DNA of 64,000 nt from Geminicoccus sp. (lineage in GTDB: Bacteria; Pseudomonadota; Alphaproteobacteria; UBA7985), in NCBI GenBank assembly GCA_002708995.1, contig PAPT01000014.1, forward strand, positions 62,001 to 126,000, read 5' to 3'. The position numbers and the translations under genes are program-made. Each line of letters begins with the position of its first letter. Positions within the stretch are counted from its first letter, which is position 1. Positions 1 to 10,200 of the stretch are shown one piece after another. The notes beneath the pieces were generated by a model, which did no database searches, was not told where the DNA came from, and worked only from the letters and a program-made list of their open reading frames with translations.

Positions 1-214
1 TCCGCGCCCGTGCCGTGCCCCACTGGGCGCGTGCATCGCGGCTTTCGTCGCGTGGGGACACGCTGACTTCACCGTTTTCGAACTTGATTTCGACCGCGCT
101 GTTCGCAACGAACTTCAGCTCGCCGAGCTTGCCCTTGGTCTTCACTTCCTGACCGCTGACGGAAACTTCCACGCCAGCAGGCACAGGGACCGGGTTCTTA
201 CCAATACGAGACAT
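1..214 (-). CDS. rplF: 50S ribosomal protein L6, N-terminal part (cut by window edge)
   Basis: Reading the minus strand from the ATG at 214 gives about 71 codons that match the start of L6 ([15 protein letters not shown]...), followed by the expected KGKLGEL segment. L6 binds 23S rRNA near the sarcin-ricin loop and helps form the factor-binding site of the large subunit. The family is about 177 residues, so roughly 40 percent of the gene is present and the rest lies left of the window. It follows rpsH by 17 bases, as usual in the spc operon. Identification is firm; only the 3' end is unseen. Confidence 0.95.
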   Translation of the reverse strand, partial: MSRIGKNPVPVPAGVEVSVSGQEVKTKGKLGELKFVANSAVEIKFENGEVSVSPRDESRDARAQWGTARAR

Positions 215-231
215 GTCTCACGCTTCCCTTC

Positions 232-630
232 TTAGAAGATCCGGCAGAGCACTTCGCCGCCGACGTTGCGGGCACGGGCTTCGCCGTCTGCCATCACGCC
301 GGAGGAGGTCGAAATGATCTGCACGCCCAGGCCGTTACGGAACGGGCGCAGGTCGTTAATCTTGGTGAACACGCGACGACCGGGCGTGGAAACACGGTCC
401 AGCTCACGGATAACCGGGTCACCGTCGTGGTACTTCAGCTCGATGGTTAGCTCGGAGATACCCTTGCGCACTTCCTCGACCTTGTAGCCGCGGATGAACC
501 CCTGGGATTCAAGCACCTTGAGAACGCTTTCACGCATCTTCGACGCCGGCGACTTCACCGACGAGAGGCGAGCAAGCTGACCGTTGCGAATGCGGGTGAG
601 CATATCACCCAATGGATCGGACATTGCCAT
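232..630 (-). CDS. rpsH: 30S ribosomal protein S8
   Basis: The protein has 132 residues, the usual S8 length. It begins MSDPLGDMLTRIRNGQ after an extra Met-Ala and ends with the typical GGEVLCRIF. S8 is a primary binder of 16S rRNA in the central domain. In E. coli it also represses the spc operon by binding the L5 leader; whether that happens here is unknown. It lies between rpsN (11 bases away) and rplF in the standard spc order. The start at 630 gives MAMSDPLGD; a start two codons later is also possible. Confidence 0.97.
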   Translation of the reverse strand: MAMSDPLGDMLTRIRNGQLARLSSVKSPASKMRESVLKVLESQGFIRGYKVEEVRKGISELTIELKYHDGDPVIRELDRVSTPGRRVFTKINDLRPFRNGLGVQIISTSSGVMADGEARARNVGGEVLCRIF

Positions 631-641
631 GTGCGTTCTCC

Positions 642-947
642 TTACCAGCTCGACTTGATCACGCCGGGGAGGCGACCCGTGGAGCCCAGCTCACGCAGGG
701 CAATACGGGAAATGTTGAAACGACGGTAAACCGCGTGCGGGCGGCCGGTGAGGCCACAGCGGTTGTGCATCCGGATGCGCGAGGAGTTGCGCGGCAGCTT
801 CTGCAGCTTCAGCACAGCCATAAACCGCTCGGATGGGTCCAGGTCCTTGTTGGAGATGGTCGCCTTCAGCTCGGCACGCTTCTCCGCGTACTTGTTGACC
901 AGGCGCTCCCGCTTCACTTCGCGGGCAATCATAGACTTCTTAGCCAT
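642..947 (-). CDS. rpsN: 30S ribosomal protein S14
   Basis: This is a 101-residue S14 of the long, zinc-independent type. It starts [14 protein letters not shown] and contains the conserved block [15 protein letters not shown] followed by the end SSW. The CxxC pairs of the short zinc-binding S14 are absent, so the gene should not depend on zinc supply. S14 sits in the 3' domain of 16S rRNA and is assembled late into the head of the small subunit. It lies between rplE and rpsH in normal spc order. Confidence 0.97.
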   Translation of the reverse strand: MAKKSMIAREVKRERLVNKYAEKRAELKATISNKDLDPSERFMAVLKLQKLPRNSSRIRMHNRCGLTGRPHAVYRRFNISRIALRELGSTGRLPGVIKSSW

Positions 948-965
948 TTTTCAGATCCTCTCCGC

Positions 966-1511
966 TCAGTTCGCAAACGGCATTTCGAAAGCAGACAGCA
1001 GCGCCTTGCCTTCTTCGTTGGTGGTCGCGGTGGTTACGATAACAACGTTCAGGCCGCGGATCGTGTCGATCTTGTCGTATTCGATTTCCGGGAAAACGAT
1101 CTGCTCAGTGATCCCCATGGCGAAGTTGCCACGGCCGTCGAAGCCCTTGCCGGTTAGGCCGCGGAAGTCGCGGATACGCGGCATGGCGATGGTGATCAGG
1201 CGATCGAGGAATTCGTACATCCGGGTCCCGCGCAGCGTGACCTTACAGCCGATTTTCATCCCGTCACGGATCTTGAACCCGGCTTCGGACTTCCGCGCGA
1301 TCGTTTCAACTGGCTTCTGACCGGCGATCAGGGTCATTTCGTCCATGGCCTGCGTCAGCACCTTACGGTCGGTCACAGCGCCGGAGACACCCATGTTCAG
1401 CACGATCTTTTCCAGCTTCGGCACGGCCATGGGGTTCTTGATCTCAAGGTCAGCGGCGAGCTTGGGCACGACCACTTCCTTGTAGTGTGTTTTCAGCCGA
1501 GGTTCGCTCAT
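966..1511 (-). CDS. rplE: 50S ribosomal protein L5
   Basis: The 181-residue protein has the L5 hallmarks: [13 protein letters not shown] near the start, [13 protein letters not shown], the [14 protein letters not shown] segment and the end [15 protein letters not shown]5 binds 5S rRNA with L18 and contacts P-site tRNA and the small subunit. Length is normal (about 179-185). It is 14 bases after rplX and 18 bases before rpsN, consistent with one transcript. Confidence 0.97.
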   Translation of the reverse strand: MSEPRLKTHYKEVVVPKLAADLEIKNPMAVPKLEKIVLNMGVSGAVTDRKVLTQAMDEMTLIAGQKPVETIARKSEAGFKIRDGMKIGCKVTLRGTRMYEFLDRLITIAMPRIRDFRGLTGKGFDGRGNFAMGITEQIVFPEIEYDKIDTIRGLNVVIVTTATTNEEGKALLSAFEMPFAN

Positions 1512-1525
1512 GTCGTCGGCCTCCC

Positions 1526-1840
1526 TCAGGAAATCACGGCGCCGGAGCGCTTGGAGAACCGCTCCTTCACGCCAGCGTTGTTGAAGCGGTAGCCAACGCG
1601 GGTCGGCTTGCTGTCAGTCGGATCGATGATCGAAACGTTGGAAATGTGCAGCGACGCTTCCTGACGAACAATCCCGCCGGTGTTGGCCTGGGACGGCTTC
1701 TGGTGCTTGGTCACCAGGTTGGCGCCCTGCACGACCACACGGTTCTGCGCGCGCAGGACCTTGGTCACCTTGCCGCGCTTACCCTTGTCCTTACCTGCTG
1801 TGACGATCACGTCGTCACCGGTCTTGATCTTGAACTTCAT
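1526..1840 (-). CDS. rplX: 50S ribosomal protein L24
   Basis: The 104-residue protein begins [20 protein letters not shown], the KOW motif of L24, followed by the [18 protein letters not shown] loop. L24 starts assembly of the large subunit by binding the 5' domain of 23S rRNA near the exit tunnel. It directly follows rplN with a 3-base gap, as in nearly all spc operons. Length is normal for Proteobacteria. Confidence 0.97.
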   Translation of the reverse strand: MKFKIKTGDDVIVTAGKDKGKRGKVTKVLRAQNRVVVQGANLVTKHQKPSQANTGGIVRQEASLHISNVSIIDPTDSKPTRVGYRFNNAGVKERFSKRSGAVIS

Positions 1841-1843
1841 GGC

Positions 1844-2212
1844 TTAGAGAACCTCCGGTGCCAGAGAGATGATCTTCATGAAGTTCTTCGCACGCAGTTC
1901 ACGGGTAACCGGGCCAAAGATACGGGTTCCAATCGGATCGTTGTTCTTGTTGATCAGAACGGCAGCGTTCTTATCAAAGCGGATGACAGAGCCATCGGGG
2001 CGCTGAATGTCAAAAGCGGTCCGCACGATTACAGCGCGCTGGACGTCACCCTTCCGCACACGGCCGCGTGGGATCGCTTCCTTCACGGAAACCACCACGA
2101 TGTCACCGACACCTGCCGTACGGCGCTTCGAGCCGCCCAGTACTTTAATGCACTGAACGCGGCGAGCGCCGGAGTTATCGGCCACATCCATGTTGGACTG
2201 CATCTGGATCAT
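1844..2212 (-). CDS. rplN: 50S ribosomal protein L14
   Basis: The 122-residue protein starts [18 protein letters not shown], which is diagnostic for L14, and ends [16 protein letters not shown]14 binds 23S rRNA and is the docking site of the silencing factor RsfS. A strong ribosome-binding site (GAGGGAGGT on the minus strand) lies just before the ATG. It is the first ribosomal gene of this cluster: the usual upstream neighbour rpsQ is missing and sppA lies 221 bases upstream, so rplN probably needs its own promoter. Confidence 0.97.
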   Translation of the reverse strand: MIQMQSNMDVADNSGARRVQCIKVLGGSKRRTAGVGDIVVVSVKEAIPRGRVRKGDVQRAVIVRTAFDIQRPDGSVIRFDKNAAVLINKNNDPIGTRIFGPVTRELRAKNFMKIISLAPEVL

Positions 2213-2433
2213 GACGACCTCCCTCTAGCTGATTTAAAACTTTAAACAGCACAAATAGCCGACGGGCTTTCTTCCCCGGATGCGGGAAAGGAGTTCCTGT
2301 CGGCATTGCGATAACGACGTGTACTACGGAAACAGGGGCCGGAGCGCAACCGCTGGCGCCCTGATGCGCGCGCATAGCTGGCTGGCAGATTCGGTCGTCA
2401 GGCGTTGGTTCAGCGAGTGTTCTTGTGCCCGGC
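2213..2433 (-). promoter_or_regulatory. Leader of the rplN-rplF cluster, with long imperfect hairpin
   Basis: This gap between the sppA stop and rplN holds no coding frame and is too short and unlike S17 to hide rpsQ. On the minus strand it contains an imperfect stem closed by GCCGAC and GTCGGC (2258-2304) with an inner pyrimidine/purine arm, followed by a T-rich stretch and then the rplN ribosome-binding site. That could be an sppA terminator, an attenuator or a ribosomal-protein control site. A weak promoter-like pair (TTGCGC, 17 bases, TAGTAC) lies upstream of the stem. The regulatory role is inference. Confidence 0.4.
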
Positions 2434-3732
2434 TCAGCAGCCCGGGTAAGCCTGCGCGTGGAAGGCACTGAGCACCAGTGGCTCGGCGCGCTGGCACACC
2501 GCCACGCCCTTGCTCGTCTGGGATCGGCCAGCGATCGAGGCGGCGTCCGGGCCACGGGCACCATCGGGCGAACCACCCCCGGCCAGAATCCTGAAGCCAC
2601 CCAGCAAGCCGGTAAACCAGTCCAGATCCTGCCAGCCCTGCTGCACAGCGGCGAAATTCTCACCCAGCCCCGCCGCCTCAGCCAGCGCTGCAAGCGCGGC
2701 ATCGAAGTCGGCCACCTCGTCGATCAGGCCGGCGTCCTGCGCCTGCCTGGGGGCATAGATCATGGCGCCCAGCTCGCGCACCGCCTCATCAGAAAGCCCG
2801 CGGGCTTCGGCCACGTGGGCGCGAAAGACATCGTAGGACTCGTCGAGACTGGCCTGAATCACGGCAAGCTCTTCAGCGCCTGGTTCGCGGAAGGGGTTAC
2901 CGAAGTCCTTGCCCTCACCCGCTGTCAGTGGAATGGCGCGAATACCGCCCCGGGTCTCGACACCGCCGCCGAACAGTCCGCCGTCGAGCGCAACGGGATC
3001 GTCGTAGTAAACCCAGTTGCCCATGATCACGCCGATCGAGCCAACCAGCGCGCCTTCGTCGGCAATAATCCGGTCGGCGCCCGCCATCGACCACAATCCG
3101 CCCGAGGCCGAGATCGACTCAACGAAGGCATAGACCGGCCGGCCGGTCGCTTCCCGGTAGGCTGCAACACCATCACTGATGGCTTTGGAGCCGTTGATGG
3201 TTCCGCCCGGGGTGTTGAGCAGGAGCAGGACTCCCTTGACGTCACTGTCGTTGGCCAGCGCGGCAAGCGTCTGTTTGACTGTGTAGCCGAACGTTACAAA
3301 CTCGTCCGCAAACCAGCCCGCCGGGCTGTCGGCCGAGAGCGACAGGCTGTCGATGATCCCCGTGACCGGGACGATGGCGAGCTTGTTGTCACCGTCGTCG
3401 TTGAGTGAGCCACGCACTACGTCGCCGAAGTCCACGCCGCCATTGCCGTCGCCGCTGGTCTCATAGCTTCCGTCGTCCCCGCTGCCGACGGCAAAACCAC
3501 CAACAACGGCGATGGCGCCGAGAAAGAGCATGGCAACCACGATCAGGCCCTTGATGGCGAACTTGGCGATTTCAGCGAAAAAGGACATGGGCCCCTCCCG
3601 GTTGGCCATCGGCGTGGTGCCGCCCGACCGCTTCACGGTCCGACGCAACCCGCCGGGGGCGAGAAAATCTTTGCCCTGTGCCTGCGCTTTGGTCAGCGAA
3701 GCGTAGGAGGGCCTGGAACGAGGATCAGTCAT
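2434..3732 (-). CDS. sppA: Signal peptide peptidase SppA, S49 family serine protease
   Basis: The 432-residue protein has a cytoplasmic N-terminus, one membrane anchor (about residues 56-80) and a periplasmic S49 domain. The presumed catalytic Ser is S210 in SASGG, and K275 in the GEGKDFG segment is the candidate general base. The short length and single domain match the small Gram-positive/alphaproteobacterial form, not the 618-residue E. coli double-domain form. SppA cleaves signal peptides left in the membrane. It is tandem with NUDIX and lipB upstream (18-base gap) and the rplN cluster downstream. An alternative Met at residue 49 would leave a much shorter cytoplasmic tail. Confidence 0.88.
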   Translation of the reverse strand: MTDPRSRPSYASLTKAQAQGKDFLAPGGLRRTVKRSGGTTPMANREGPMSFFAEIAKFAIKGLIVVAMLFLGAIAVVGGFAVGSGDDGSYETSGDGNGGVDFGDVVRGSLNDDGDNKLAIVPVTGIIDSLSLSADSPAGWFADEFVTFGYTVKQTLAALANDSDVKGVLLLLNTPGGTINGSKAISDGVAAYREATGRPVYAFVESISASGGLWSMAGADRIIADEGALVGSIGVIMGNWVYYDDPVALDGGLFGGGVETRGGIRAIPLTAGEGKDFGNPFREPGAEELAVIQASLDESYDVFRAHVAEARGLSDEAVRELGAMIYAPRQAQDAGLIDEVADFDAALAALAEAAGLGENFAAVQQGWQDLDWFTGLLGGFRILAGGGSPDGARGPDAASIAGRSQTSKGVAVCQRAEPLVLSAFHAQAYPGC

Positions 3733-3750
3733 GGTCTTCAGGTGGTTGCC

Positions 3751-4206
3751 TCAGCCTCCCGGCGCAAGGCCGTGGCGGCGCATGTGACGCTGCAGCACCC
3801 GGGTCCAGCTGCGCTCAGGCAGGCGGCTCAGCGGCAGCCAGAACCAGCGGATGCGCACGGGCTCGTGCCAGTCCGAGGGATCCATTTCCCACGACGTCCA
3901 GCTTGCTGGCAGTGACCGACGCGGAAAGCTCAGGTAGAACCAGCGGTCCATTTTCAGGCGGTGTTTGGGGTGTACCTGCACGTCCGTCCCGATCAGCCGC
4001 AGGTTGCCGAAACCGCCGTCCAGACCGGTTTCTTCCACCGACTCCCGCCATGCCGCCAGCGGCGGCAGTTCTCTGGGCTCAAGCGTGCCACCGGGCAGCG
4101 CCAGCGGCATGTCCGGATAGTCGACATGCTCGTGCACCAGCAGGTGCTGGCGACGGACCATGTAGACGTAGGCTTTTTTGACGGGCTTCAGTGGTTTCAG
4201 GCTCAC
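3751..4206 (-). CDS. NUDIX hydrolase
   Basis: The 151-residue protein carries a full Nudix box at residues 40-62: G40, E46, R54-E55, E58-E59 and G61-L62 at the right spacing. Nudix enzymes cleave nucleoside diphosphates linked to another moiety, using metal held by the EE pair. The substrate cannot be told from the sequence. The tail is rich in Trp and Arg. Its start overlaps the lipB stop by 4 bases, so the two are translationally coupled; a lipoate-related role would be a guess. Confidence 0.85.
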   Translation of the reverse strand: MSLKPLKPVKKAYVYMVRRQHLLVHEHVDYPDMPLALPGGTLEPRELPPLAAWRESVEETGLDGGFGNLRLIGTDVQVHPKHRLKMDRWFYLSFPRRSLPASWTSWEMDPSDWHEPVRIRWFWLPLSRLPERSWTRVLQRHMRRHGLAPGG

Positions 4207-4889
4207 AGGTTCAAATGGTCCGGTGCGTGTTTGATCAGGGCGGCATCGACAGCGGCGAGGTCGGCATCGATCCCCAGATCCGCCAGCGACGTCACGCCGA
4301 AGTCACGGATGCCGCAGGGAACGATGCCCTCGAAGTGCTGGAGGTTTGGGGCCACATTGAGACTGATTCCATGAAAACTGATCCACTTTCTGACCCGGAT
4401 ACCAATGGCGGCGATTTTGGCCTCCGAGCCGTCCGGCTTGACCACCCAGACCCCGATCCAGCCTTCGCGCACCCCGGCTGTCACCCCGAATTCAGCCAGC
4501 GCCGCGATGATCCAGCCCTCTAGCGACGCGACGAAGGCGCGCAGATCCTTCTTGCGCCGTCCAAGGTCGAGCATGACGTAGACCACCCGCTGCCCGGGGC
4601 CGTGATAGGTGTACTCCCCGCCCCTGCCCGCCTCAAAGACCTCAAAGGCACCGGGATTGAGCAGGTCCTCGGACCGGGCCGACGTGCCACTGGTGTAAAG
4701 GGGTGGGTGTTCGAGGAACCACAGCTGTTCCCGACCGCTGCCGCTCGCCAGTGCTGCGACCTGTGCCTCCATGTCCGCCAGTGCATCGGGATAGGGTACG
4801 AGGCGGTCTGAGAACCGGAAAGGACTGCCCTTCCCCTGCAAAATATCCCCGCCAGAGTCGCGGTTTTGCTGGGTCTTCTCTGGCTTCAT
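4203..4889 (-). CDS. lipB: Octanoyl-[acyl carrier protein]:protein N-octanoyltransferase LipB
   Basis: LipB moves octanoate from ACP to the lipoyl domains of 2-oxoacid dehydrogenases and the glycine cleavage H protein, before LipA adds sulfur. The 228-residue protein has the family blocks: [11 protein letters not shown] (91-101), the catalytic Lys K158 in SEAKIAAIG and the catalytic Cys C192 in IVPCGI. Length is normal. It is the first gene of a run lipB-NUDIX-sppA on the minus strand and is divergent from the tRNA and mgtE. No lipA is visible nearby. Confidence 0.95.
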   Translation of the reverse strand: MKPEKTQQNRDSGGDILQGKGSPFRFSDRLVPYPDALADMEAQVAALASGSGREQLWFLEHPPLYTSGTSARSEDLLNPGAFEVFEAGRGGEYTYHGPGQRVVYVMLDLGRRKKDLRAFVASLEGWIIAALAEFGVTAGVREGWIGVWVVKPDGSEAKIAAIGIRVRKWISFHGISLNVAPNLQHFEGIVPCGIRDFGVTSLADLGIDADLAAVDAALIKHAPDHLNL

Positions 4890-4947
4890 CCGTCTTGCAC
4901 CTCGTCGTTAAAGCGGTTATCCCACACTCCTTGCTCCTAGCAGATGT

Positions 4948-5034
4948 GCGGCCGTGGCGGAATTGGTAGACGCGCAACGTTGAGGTCGTTGTGGCCCTTG
5001 GGCCGTGGAAGTTCGAGTCTTCTCGGCCGCACCA
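4948..5034 (+). tRNA. tRNA-Leu (anticodon GAG)
   Basis: The acceptor arms GCGGCCG (4948-4954) and CGGCCGC (5024-5030) pair perfectly, followed by A and an encoded CCA. The anticodon stem CAACG/CGTTG encloses the loop TTGAGGT, giving anticodon GAG (codons CUC and CUU). A long variable arm (GTGGCCCTTGGGCC region) and the T loop TTCGAGT fit a class II leucine tRNA. It ends 52 bases before mgtE. Confidence 0.96.
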
Positions 5035-5086
5035 TCTACAAGAGCTGATCCCGGACAGAGCGAAAATCATAGCGCAGGGGGTGTTC

Positions 5087-6478
5087 ATGACCGAACCGAC
5101 ACAAGCCCTCGCCACGTCTCCGGACCCAGATAAAGCCCGCACCATCGAAGCCCTGCTCCCCGAACTCGTCGAGGCTATTCGCGCCGGCCAGCTCGAAGCC
5201 ATGCGCGCCGAGGTGCTGGCGCTCCACCCTGCCGACCTTGGCGACGTGCTCGAAGGCCTGTCACGCGATGACCGGACGGCAGTCGTGGAAGTCTTTGGCG
5301 ACCAGTTGCCGCCCGAGCTGCTGATCGAGGTCGAGGGCGTTGTCCTCGAAGATGTCCTCGACACCCTCGCCGACGACGTGATTTCCGAGCGCCTGACCGA
5401 GCTCAATTCGGACGATCGGATCGACATGCTCGAAGACCTCGACGAAGAGGCCAAGCAGAAGATCCTCGCCAACCTGCCCGAAGCCGCCCGCTGGGCGGTC
5501 GAGGACGCACTCCGCTACCCCAAATCCTCGACCGGCCGCCTGATGGCGCGGGAATTCGTGACCGTCCCGGCCGACTGGAACGTAGGTCAGACCATCGACT
5601 TCCTGCGCGCCAATCCCGATCTCCCCGACGACTTCTATGACATTTATCTGGTTGACGAGGCTTACCGCCCGGTCAGCTCCGTGTCGGTCAGCCACGTGCT
5701 GCGCACCCGCCGCGCGGTGGCTCTGACCGACGTCGCGCAGGGGGACCTGCGGGTCTTCCCGCCTGAGCTGGATCAGGAAGAACTGGCCCACACCTTCCGT
5801 CAGTACGGCTTTTCCTCGGCGCCGGTGGCCGACGCCGAAACCGGCCGGCTGGTCGGTGTGGTGACGCTCGACGACATCGTGCACGTAATCGACGAAGAAG
5901 CCGAAGACGACCTAATGCGGCTGGTCGGTCTGGGCAGTGTGTCGGATATCAACCGCTCGTCACTGCAGACCGCGCGCAATCGCTTCATCTGGCTGAGCGT
6001 CAACTTCGGCACTGCCGTGCTGGCGTCGATGGTGATCTCCTTGTTTCAGGGCACGATCCGCGAAGTGGTGGCGCTGGCCGTCCTGATGCCGATCGTGGCG
6101 TCGATGGGCGGTAACGCCGGCACCCAGACCCTCGCTGTTGCTGTCCGGGCGCTGGCCATGAAGGACCTGCGGGCCCGCAAGGCGGTGCAGTTCATCACCC
6201 GTGAAGCGCTGGTGGGACTGTTCAACGGTGTGGGCTTTGCGCTGGTCGCCTTCGTGTTCTCAGCGCTGTGGTTCCAGGACGTGGTCCTCGGCACCATCAT
6301 CGCCGTTGCCATGCTGATCAACCTGATCGTCGCCGGGCTGTCGGGTACTATGGTGCCGATTATCCTCGACCGGCTGAAAATCGACCCGGCCAACGCGTCC
6401 GCGGTGTTCCTGACCACCATCACCGACGTGGTTGGCTTTTTCGTCTTCCTCGGCCTCGCTGCGGCCTTCCTCGTCTGA
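5087..6478 (+). CDS. mgtE: Magnesium transporter MgtE
   Basis: MgtE is a dimeric magnesium channel whose cytoplasmic domains close the pore when magnesium is high. The 463-residue protein has the standard order: acidic helical N domain (about 30-150), paired CBS domains (about 150-285) and a five-helix membrane domain (about 315-460) with the signature NAGTQTLAVAVRALA. The frame is open further upstream, but those codons lie inside the tRNA. ATG 5087 (or GTG 5081, after AGGGG) is therefore the realistic start. Confidence 0.93.
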   Translation: MTEPTQALATSPDPDKARTIEALLPELVEAIRAGQLEAMRAEVLALHPADLGDVLEGLSRDDRTAVVEVFGDQLPPELLIEVEGVVLEDVLDTLADDVISERLTELNSDDRIDMLEDLDEEAKQKILANLPEAARWAVEDALRYPKSSTGRLMAREFVTVPADWNVGQTIDFLRANPDLPDDFYDIYLVDEAYRPVSSVSVSHVLRTRRAVALTDVAQGDLRVFPPELDQEELAHTFRQYGFSSAPVADAETGRLVGVVTLDDIVHVIDEEAEDDLMRLVGLGSVSDINRSSLQTARNRFIWLSVNFGTAVLASMVISLFQGTIREVVALAVLMPIVASMGGNAGTQTLAVAVRALAMKDLRARKAVQFITREALVGLFNGVGFALVAFVFSALWFQDVVLGTIIAVAMLINLIVAGLSGTMVPIILDRLKIDPANASAVFLTTITDVVGFFVFLGLAAAFLV

Positions 6479-6536
6479 GTGTGGCGCCAACGGGCGGAAA
6501 GCCACGCCTCACGCTTTGTTCACTGATCGGATTACC

Positions 6537-7157
6537 ATGGCTCAGAAGCTGGAGTTCATCTTCGATTTTTCCTCGCCCTACGGCTATCTGGGCGCCACGG
6601 TCACCGACCAGATCACCGCGGAATTTCCTGAACTGGAAGTCGTGTGGCGGCCCTACCTCATGGGCGCGGCGATGAAGCAGACCGGCATCCCGGCGCTGGT
6701 CGAAATCCCGATCAAGAGCCGCTACGTCGCCCGCGATATGAGCCGCTCAGCCGAGCGTCTTGGCGTGCCGCTGACCATGCCGGGCAACTTCCCCTTTAAG
6801 TCGGTCGCCGTTTGCCGCGCCTTCTACGCCATCGAGGCTGAGGTCGGGCAGCCCGGGGCGCAGGCCTTTGCCCGCGCGGCCTACAGCGCGTGCTTCGGCC
6901 GGGGGCGCAAAATCAGCCAGACGGAGGTGCTGGCCGAGTCGGCTGCGGCTGCGGGCAGCCCGGCTTGGGCGCAGGATGCAGCGACGCTTGAACCCCGCTT
7001 GCAGGATCAAAACCTGAAGGACCACCTGCGCGCGTTGACCGATGGCCTGATCGCACGCGGCTGCTGGGGCTCGCCGCACTTCATCGTCGATGAGGCGGAG
7101 ATGTTCTGGGGCAATGATAAGCGCTGGGAGCTCAGGGCCTTCCTCGCCGGTGAGTGA
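6537..7157 (+). CDS. 2-hydroxychromene-2-carboxylate isomerase / DsbA-family (kappa GST-like) protein
   Basis: The 206-residue protein has a thioredoxin-fold N-terminus with FDFSSPYGYLG (active Ser near residue 12-13 in place of a CxxC pair) and the C-terminal signature GSPHFIVDEAEMFWGND. This is the glutathione-dependent isomerase/kappa-class transferase group. Such proteins act in aromatic degradation in some bacteria, but here no such pathway is nearby, so the substrate is unknown. ATG 6537 is chosen because the fold begins right after it; the open frame upstream overlaps mgtE. Confidence 0.85.
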   Translation: MAQKLEFIFDFSSPYGYLGATVTDQITAEFPELEVVWRPYLMGAAMKQTGIPALVEIPIKSRYVARDMSRSAERLGVPLTMPGNFPFKSVAVCRAFYAIEAEVGQPGAQAFARAAYSACFGRGRKISQTEVLAESAAAAGSPAWAQDAATLEPRLQDQNLKDHLRALTDGLIARGCWGSPHFIVDEAEMFWGNDKRWELRAFLAGE

Positions 7158-7179
7158 GCCTTCTGAAACAAAGGACTGC

Positions 7180-7217
7180 ATCCGAAAATAAAAGAGGCGG
7201 TTCGAAACCGAACCGCC
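7180..7217 (-). terminator. Rho-independent terminator of nrdJ
   Basis: A perfect 9-bp stem, GGCGGTTCG / CGAACCGCC (7196-7204 and 7209-7217), is followed on the minus strand by a T-rich run (TCTTTTATTTT). On the plus strand no T run follows, so it mainly serves nrdJ, whose stop is 38 bases away. It separates two convergent genes. Confidence 0.8.
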
Positions 7218-7254
7218 CCCTTCGCTCTGATCATCGGAGATTCGAGTAAACCGA

Positions 7255-10200
7255 TCAGCTACAGCCCGTGGTCGAGCCGCAGGTAACACACTTCAGGCAG
7301 GTCCCGTTGCGCACCAGCGTGAAGTTCCCGCAGCTGTCACAGGCGTCGCCGGTGTAGCCCTTCATCCGCGCCTCTTCCATGTTGCGCATCTTGTCGTCAG
7401 CGCCGTCGATTGCGCCGCTCGCCATGGAAAAGCGCTCGGACTCGCCCGCCGCCAGTTGCACCGTCGCACCGCCGCCGTGGCTGTGGTCGTGGTCATGGCT
7501 GTGGCCGGGGCTTAGGTTGGTAGTGTCGAAGGACGTCTCACCGGACTGCTCGTCGTAGAGCGCGGTGACAACCGTCGTTTCTGCGCCGACCGTCGCGCCG
7601 GTAGTGCCTTCCTTTTTGCCGCCTTTGACCACGACGAGCTGGTTCTTCACCTCTTTCTTGCCGCCGCGCAGGTAGCCTGCGGAGGCAAAATCGAGCGCCA
7701 TTTGCAGCGCATCGTCGTTCTCGCCTTCGCCGTCACCCGACATGGCCGACTCCTGATGGCCGTGGCCGAGGGTGTCGGTGCGCAGGTCCGCAGGTTCTAC
7801 GTGGGCCAGATCGTTCCGGCCGAGGTAGGAAACCGCCAGCTCGCGGAAGATGTAGTCGAGGGTCGACGTTGCCATCTTGATCACGTCGTTGCCCTCAACC
7901 ATCCCGTTCGGCTCGAAGCGGGTGAAGGTGAAGCTGTCGACGTATTCTTCCAGCGGTACGCCGTACTGGAGGCCCAGCGAAACGGCGATGGCGAAGTTGT
8001 TCATCATCGACCGAAAGGCCGCGCCTTCCTTGTGCATGTCGACGAAGATCTCACCCAGCGCACCGTCCTCGAATTCGCCGGTACGCAGGTAGATCTTGTG
8101 GCCGCCCACGATCGCCTTCTGGGTGTAGCCCTTGCGGCGGTTGGGCAGGCGCTTCCGCTCGGGCATACGCTCGACAATGCGCTCAACGATCCGCTCTGCG
8201 ACCACTTCGGCCTGCTTGACCGGGTTGGCCTGTGCCAGTGCTTCGGCTGCATCGGCTGCCTCGTCGGCGTCCGCATCGGCGTCGACCAGCAGGGCTGAGC
8301 TCAGCGGCTGGGACAGCTTGGAGCCGTCACGGTAAAGCGCGTTCGCCTTGATCCCCAGCTTCCAGGACAGCATGTAGGCGTCTTTGACTTCGCCGACTGT
8401 CGCCGTGTTCGGCATGTTGATGGTCTTGGAAATCGCCCCGGAAATGAACGGCTGGGATACCGCCATCATGCGGATATGGGAGTCGGTGGACAGCTCGCGC
8501 GTGCCCTTGGCCCCACAGCGGTTTGCACAGTCGAAGACCTTCATGTGCTCGGCCTTCAGGTGCGGCGCGCCCTCGACCGTCATTGTGCCACAAATGTGCT
8601 CATTCGCCGCCTCGATGTCTTCTGCGCTGAAACCCATGCCCCCGAGCATGTCGAAGTTAAAGTCGTTCAGCTGCGCATCGGTGAAACCAAGCACATCGCG
8701 GCAGAAATCGTCGCCAAGGCTGAAGCGGTTGAAGGCAAACTTGAGCTGGAACGCCGTGCTCAGCGAAGCTTCGATCGCCTGCAGCTTCTCATCATCAAAG
8801 CCGCGCGCGCGCAGGCTGTCGTGGTTGATGCCCGGCGCGTTGGACAGCGAACCCGTGCCCACTGCGTAAGCGATGACGTCGTCGATCTGATCGCTGCTGT
8901 AACCGAGGTTCTGCAGCGCCAGCGGCACCGTCTGGTTGATGATCTTGAAGTAGCCGCCGCCGGCGAGCTTCTTGAACTTCACCAGCGAAAAGTCCGGCTC
9001 GATCCCGGTGGTGTCGCAATCCATGACGAGACCGATGGTGCCCGTCGGGGCGACCACGGTGGTCTGGGCGTTGCGGTAGCCGTGCTTCTCGCCTTCGCTC
9101 AACGCACGATCCCATGCCGTCCTGGAGGCGTCGACCAGCGCCGGAACCGGGCAGTCATCGGCCACCAGCGGGACGGGCAGGATGGTGAGGTCTTCGTAGC
9201 CTTCGGACTCGCCGTAGGCCGCGCGACGGTGGTTGCGGATGACCCGCAGCATCGACGCAGCATTGCGCTCGTAGCCCGGGAAGGCCCCGCGCTCGGATGC
9301 GATTTCTGCCGATGTCGCGTAGGACACACCGGTCATCAGCGCCGACAGACCGCCACAGATCGCCCGGCCTTCGTCGGAATCGTAGCCCAGACCCATGGAC
9401 ATCAGCAGCGCGCCAATGTTGGCAAAGCCCAGACCCAGCGTCCGGTATTCGTAGGACAGCTTGGCGATTTCCTTGGACGGGAACTGCGCCATCAGCACCG
9501 AGGTCTCGAGCGTCAGCGTCCACAGACGGCAGGCGTGTTCGTAGGCTTCGATATCCAGCGTGCCCGGCTCGCTGCCGACAAACTTCATCAAGTTCAGCGA
9601 TGCAAGGTTACAGGCGGTATCGTCGAGGAACATGTACTCGGAACAGGGGTTCGACGCGTTGATCCGACCGGACTCGGGACAGGTGTGCCACTCGTTGATG
9701 GTGCTGTCGTACTGCAGACCCGGGTCTGCACAGGCCCAGGCGGCAAACGAAATCTGATCCCAGAGGTCGGCCGCGTTGACCGACTTCATCACCTTGCCGG
9801 TGATACGGCTGGTCAGGTCCCAGTTCTCGCCACTCTCGACCTTGCCGAGGAAATCGTTGGTCACGCGAACGGAGTTGTTCGAGTTCTGACCAGAAACAGT
9901 CAGGTAGGCGTCGCTGTCCCAATCGGTGTCGTAGGTCGGGATCTCGATCTCGGTGAAGCCCTGCCGCGCCATTTCGATCACGCGGTAGATGTAGTTATCT
10001 GGCACCTGCGCCCGACGCGCTTCGCGGATCGACTGCTTCAGCGCGGGGTTGGCTTTTGCATCGAGGCGCTCGTCGCCGTCCATGGACTGGCAGGCCGTCA
10101 TGATCGCCTGCATGTGCTTGTTCAGGTTCTTTGAACCCGCAACCAGGCTGGCGACCTTCTGCTCTTCGACCCACTTCCAGTTGATGTAGGACTCGATATC

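Noticed and set aside
2425-3408. Open frame on the plus strand across sppA
   Set aside because: It is antisense to sppA and shows no recognisable protein.
4991-5086. Longer mgtE with a start at 4991
   Set aside because: Those codons overlap the tRNA-Leu gene and do not match the family N-terminus.
8476-10134. Long open frame on the plus strand (552 codons)
   Set aside because: It lies entirely antisense to nrdJ, whose motifs are clear. Such long shadows are expected in GC-rich DNA.
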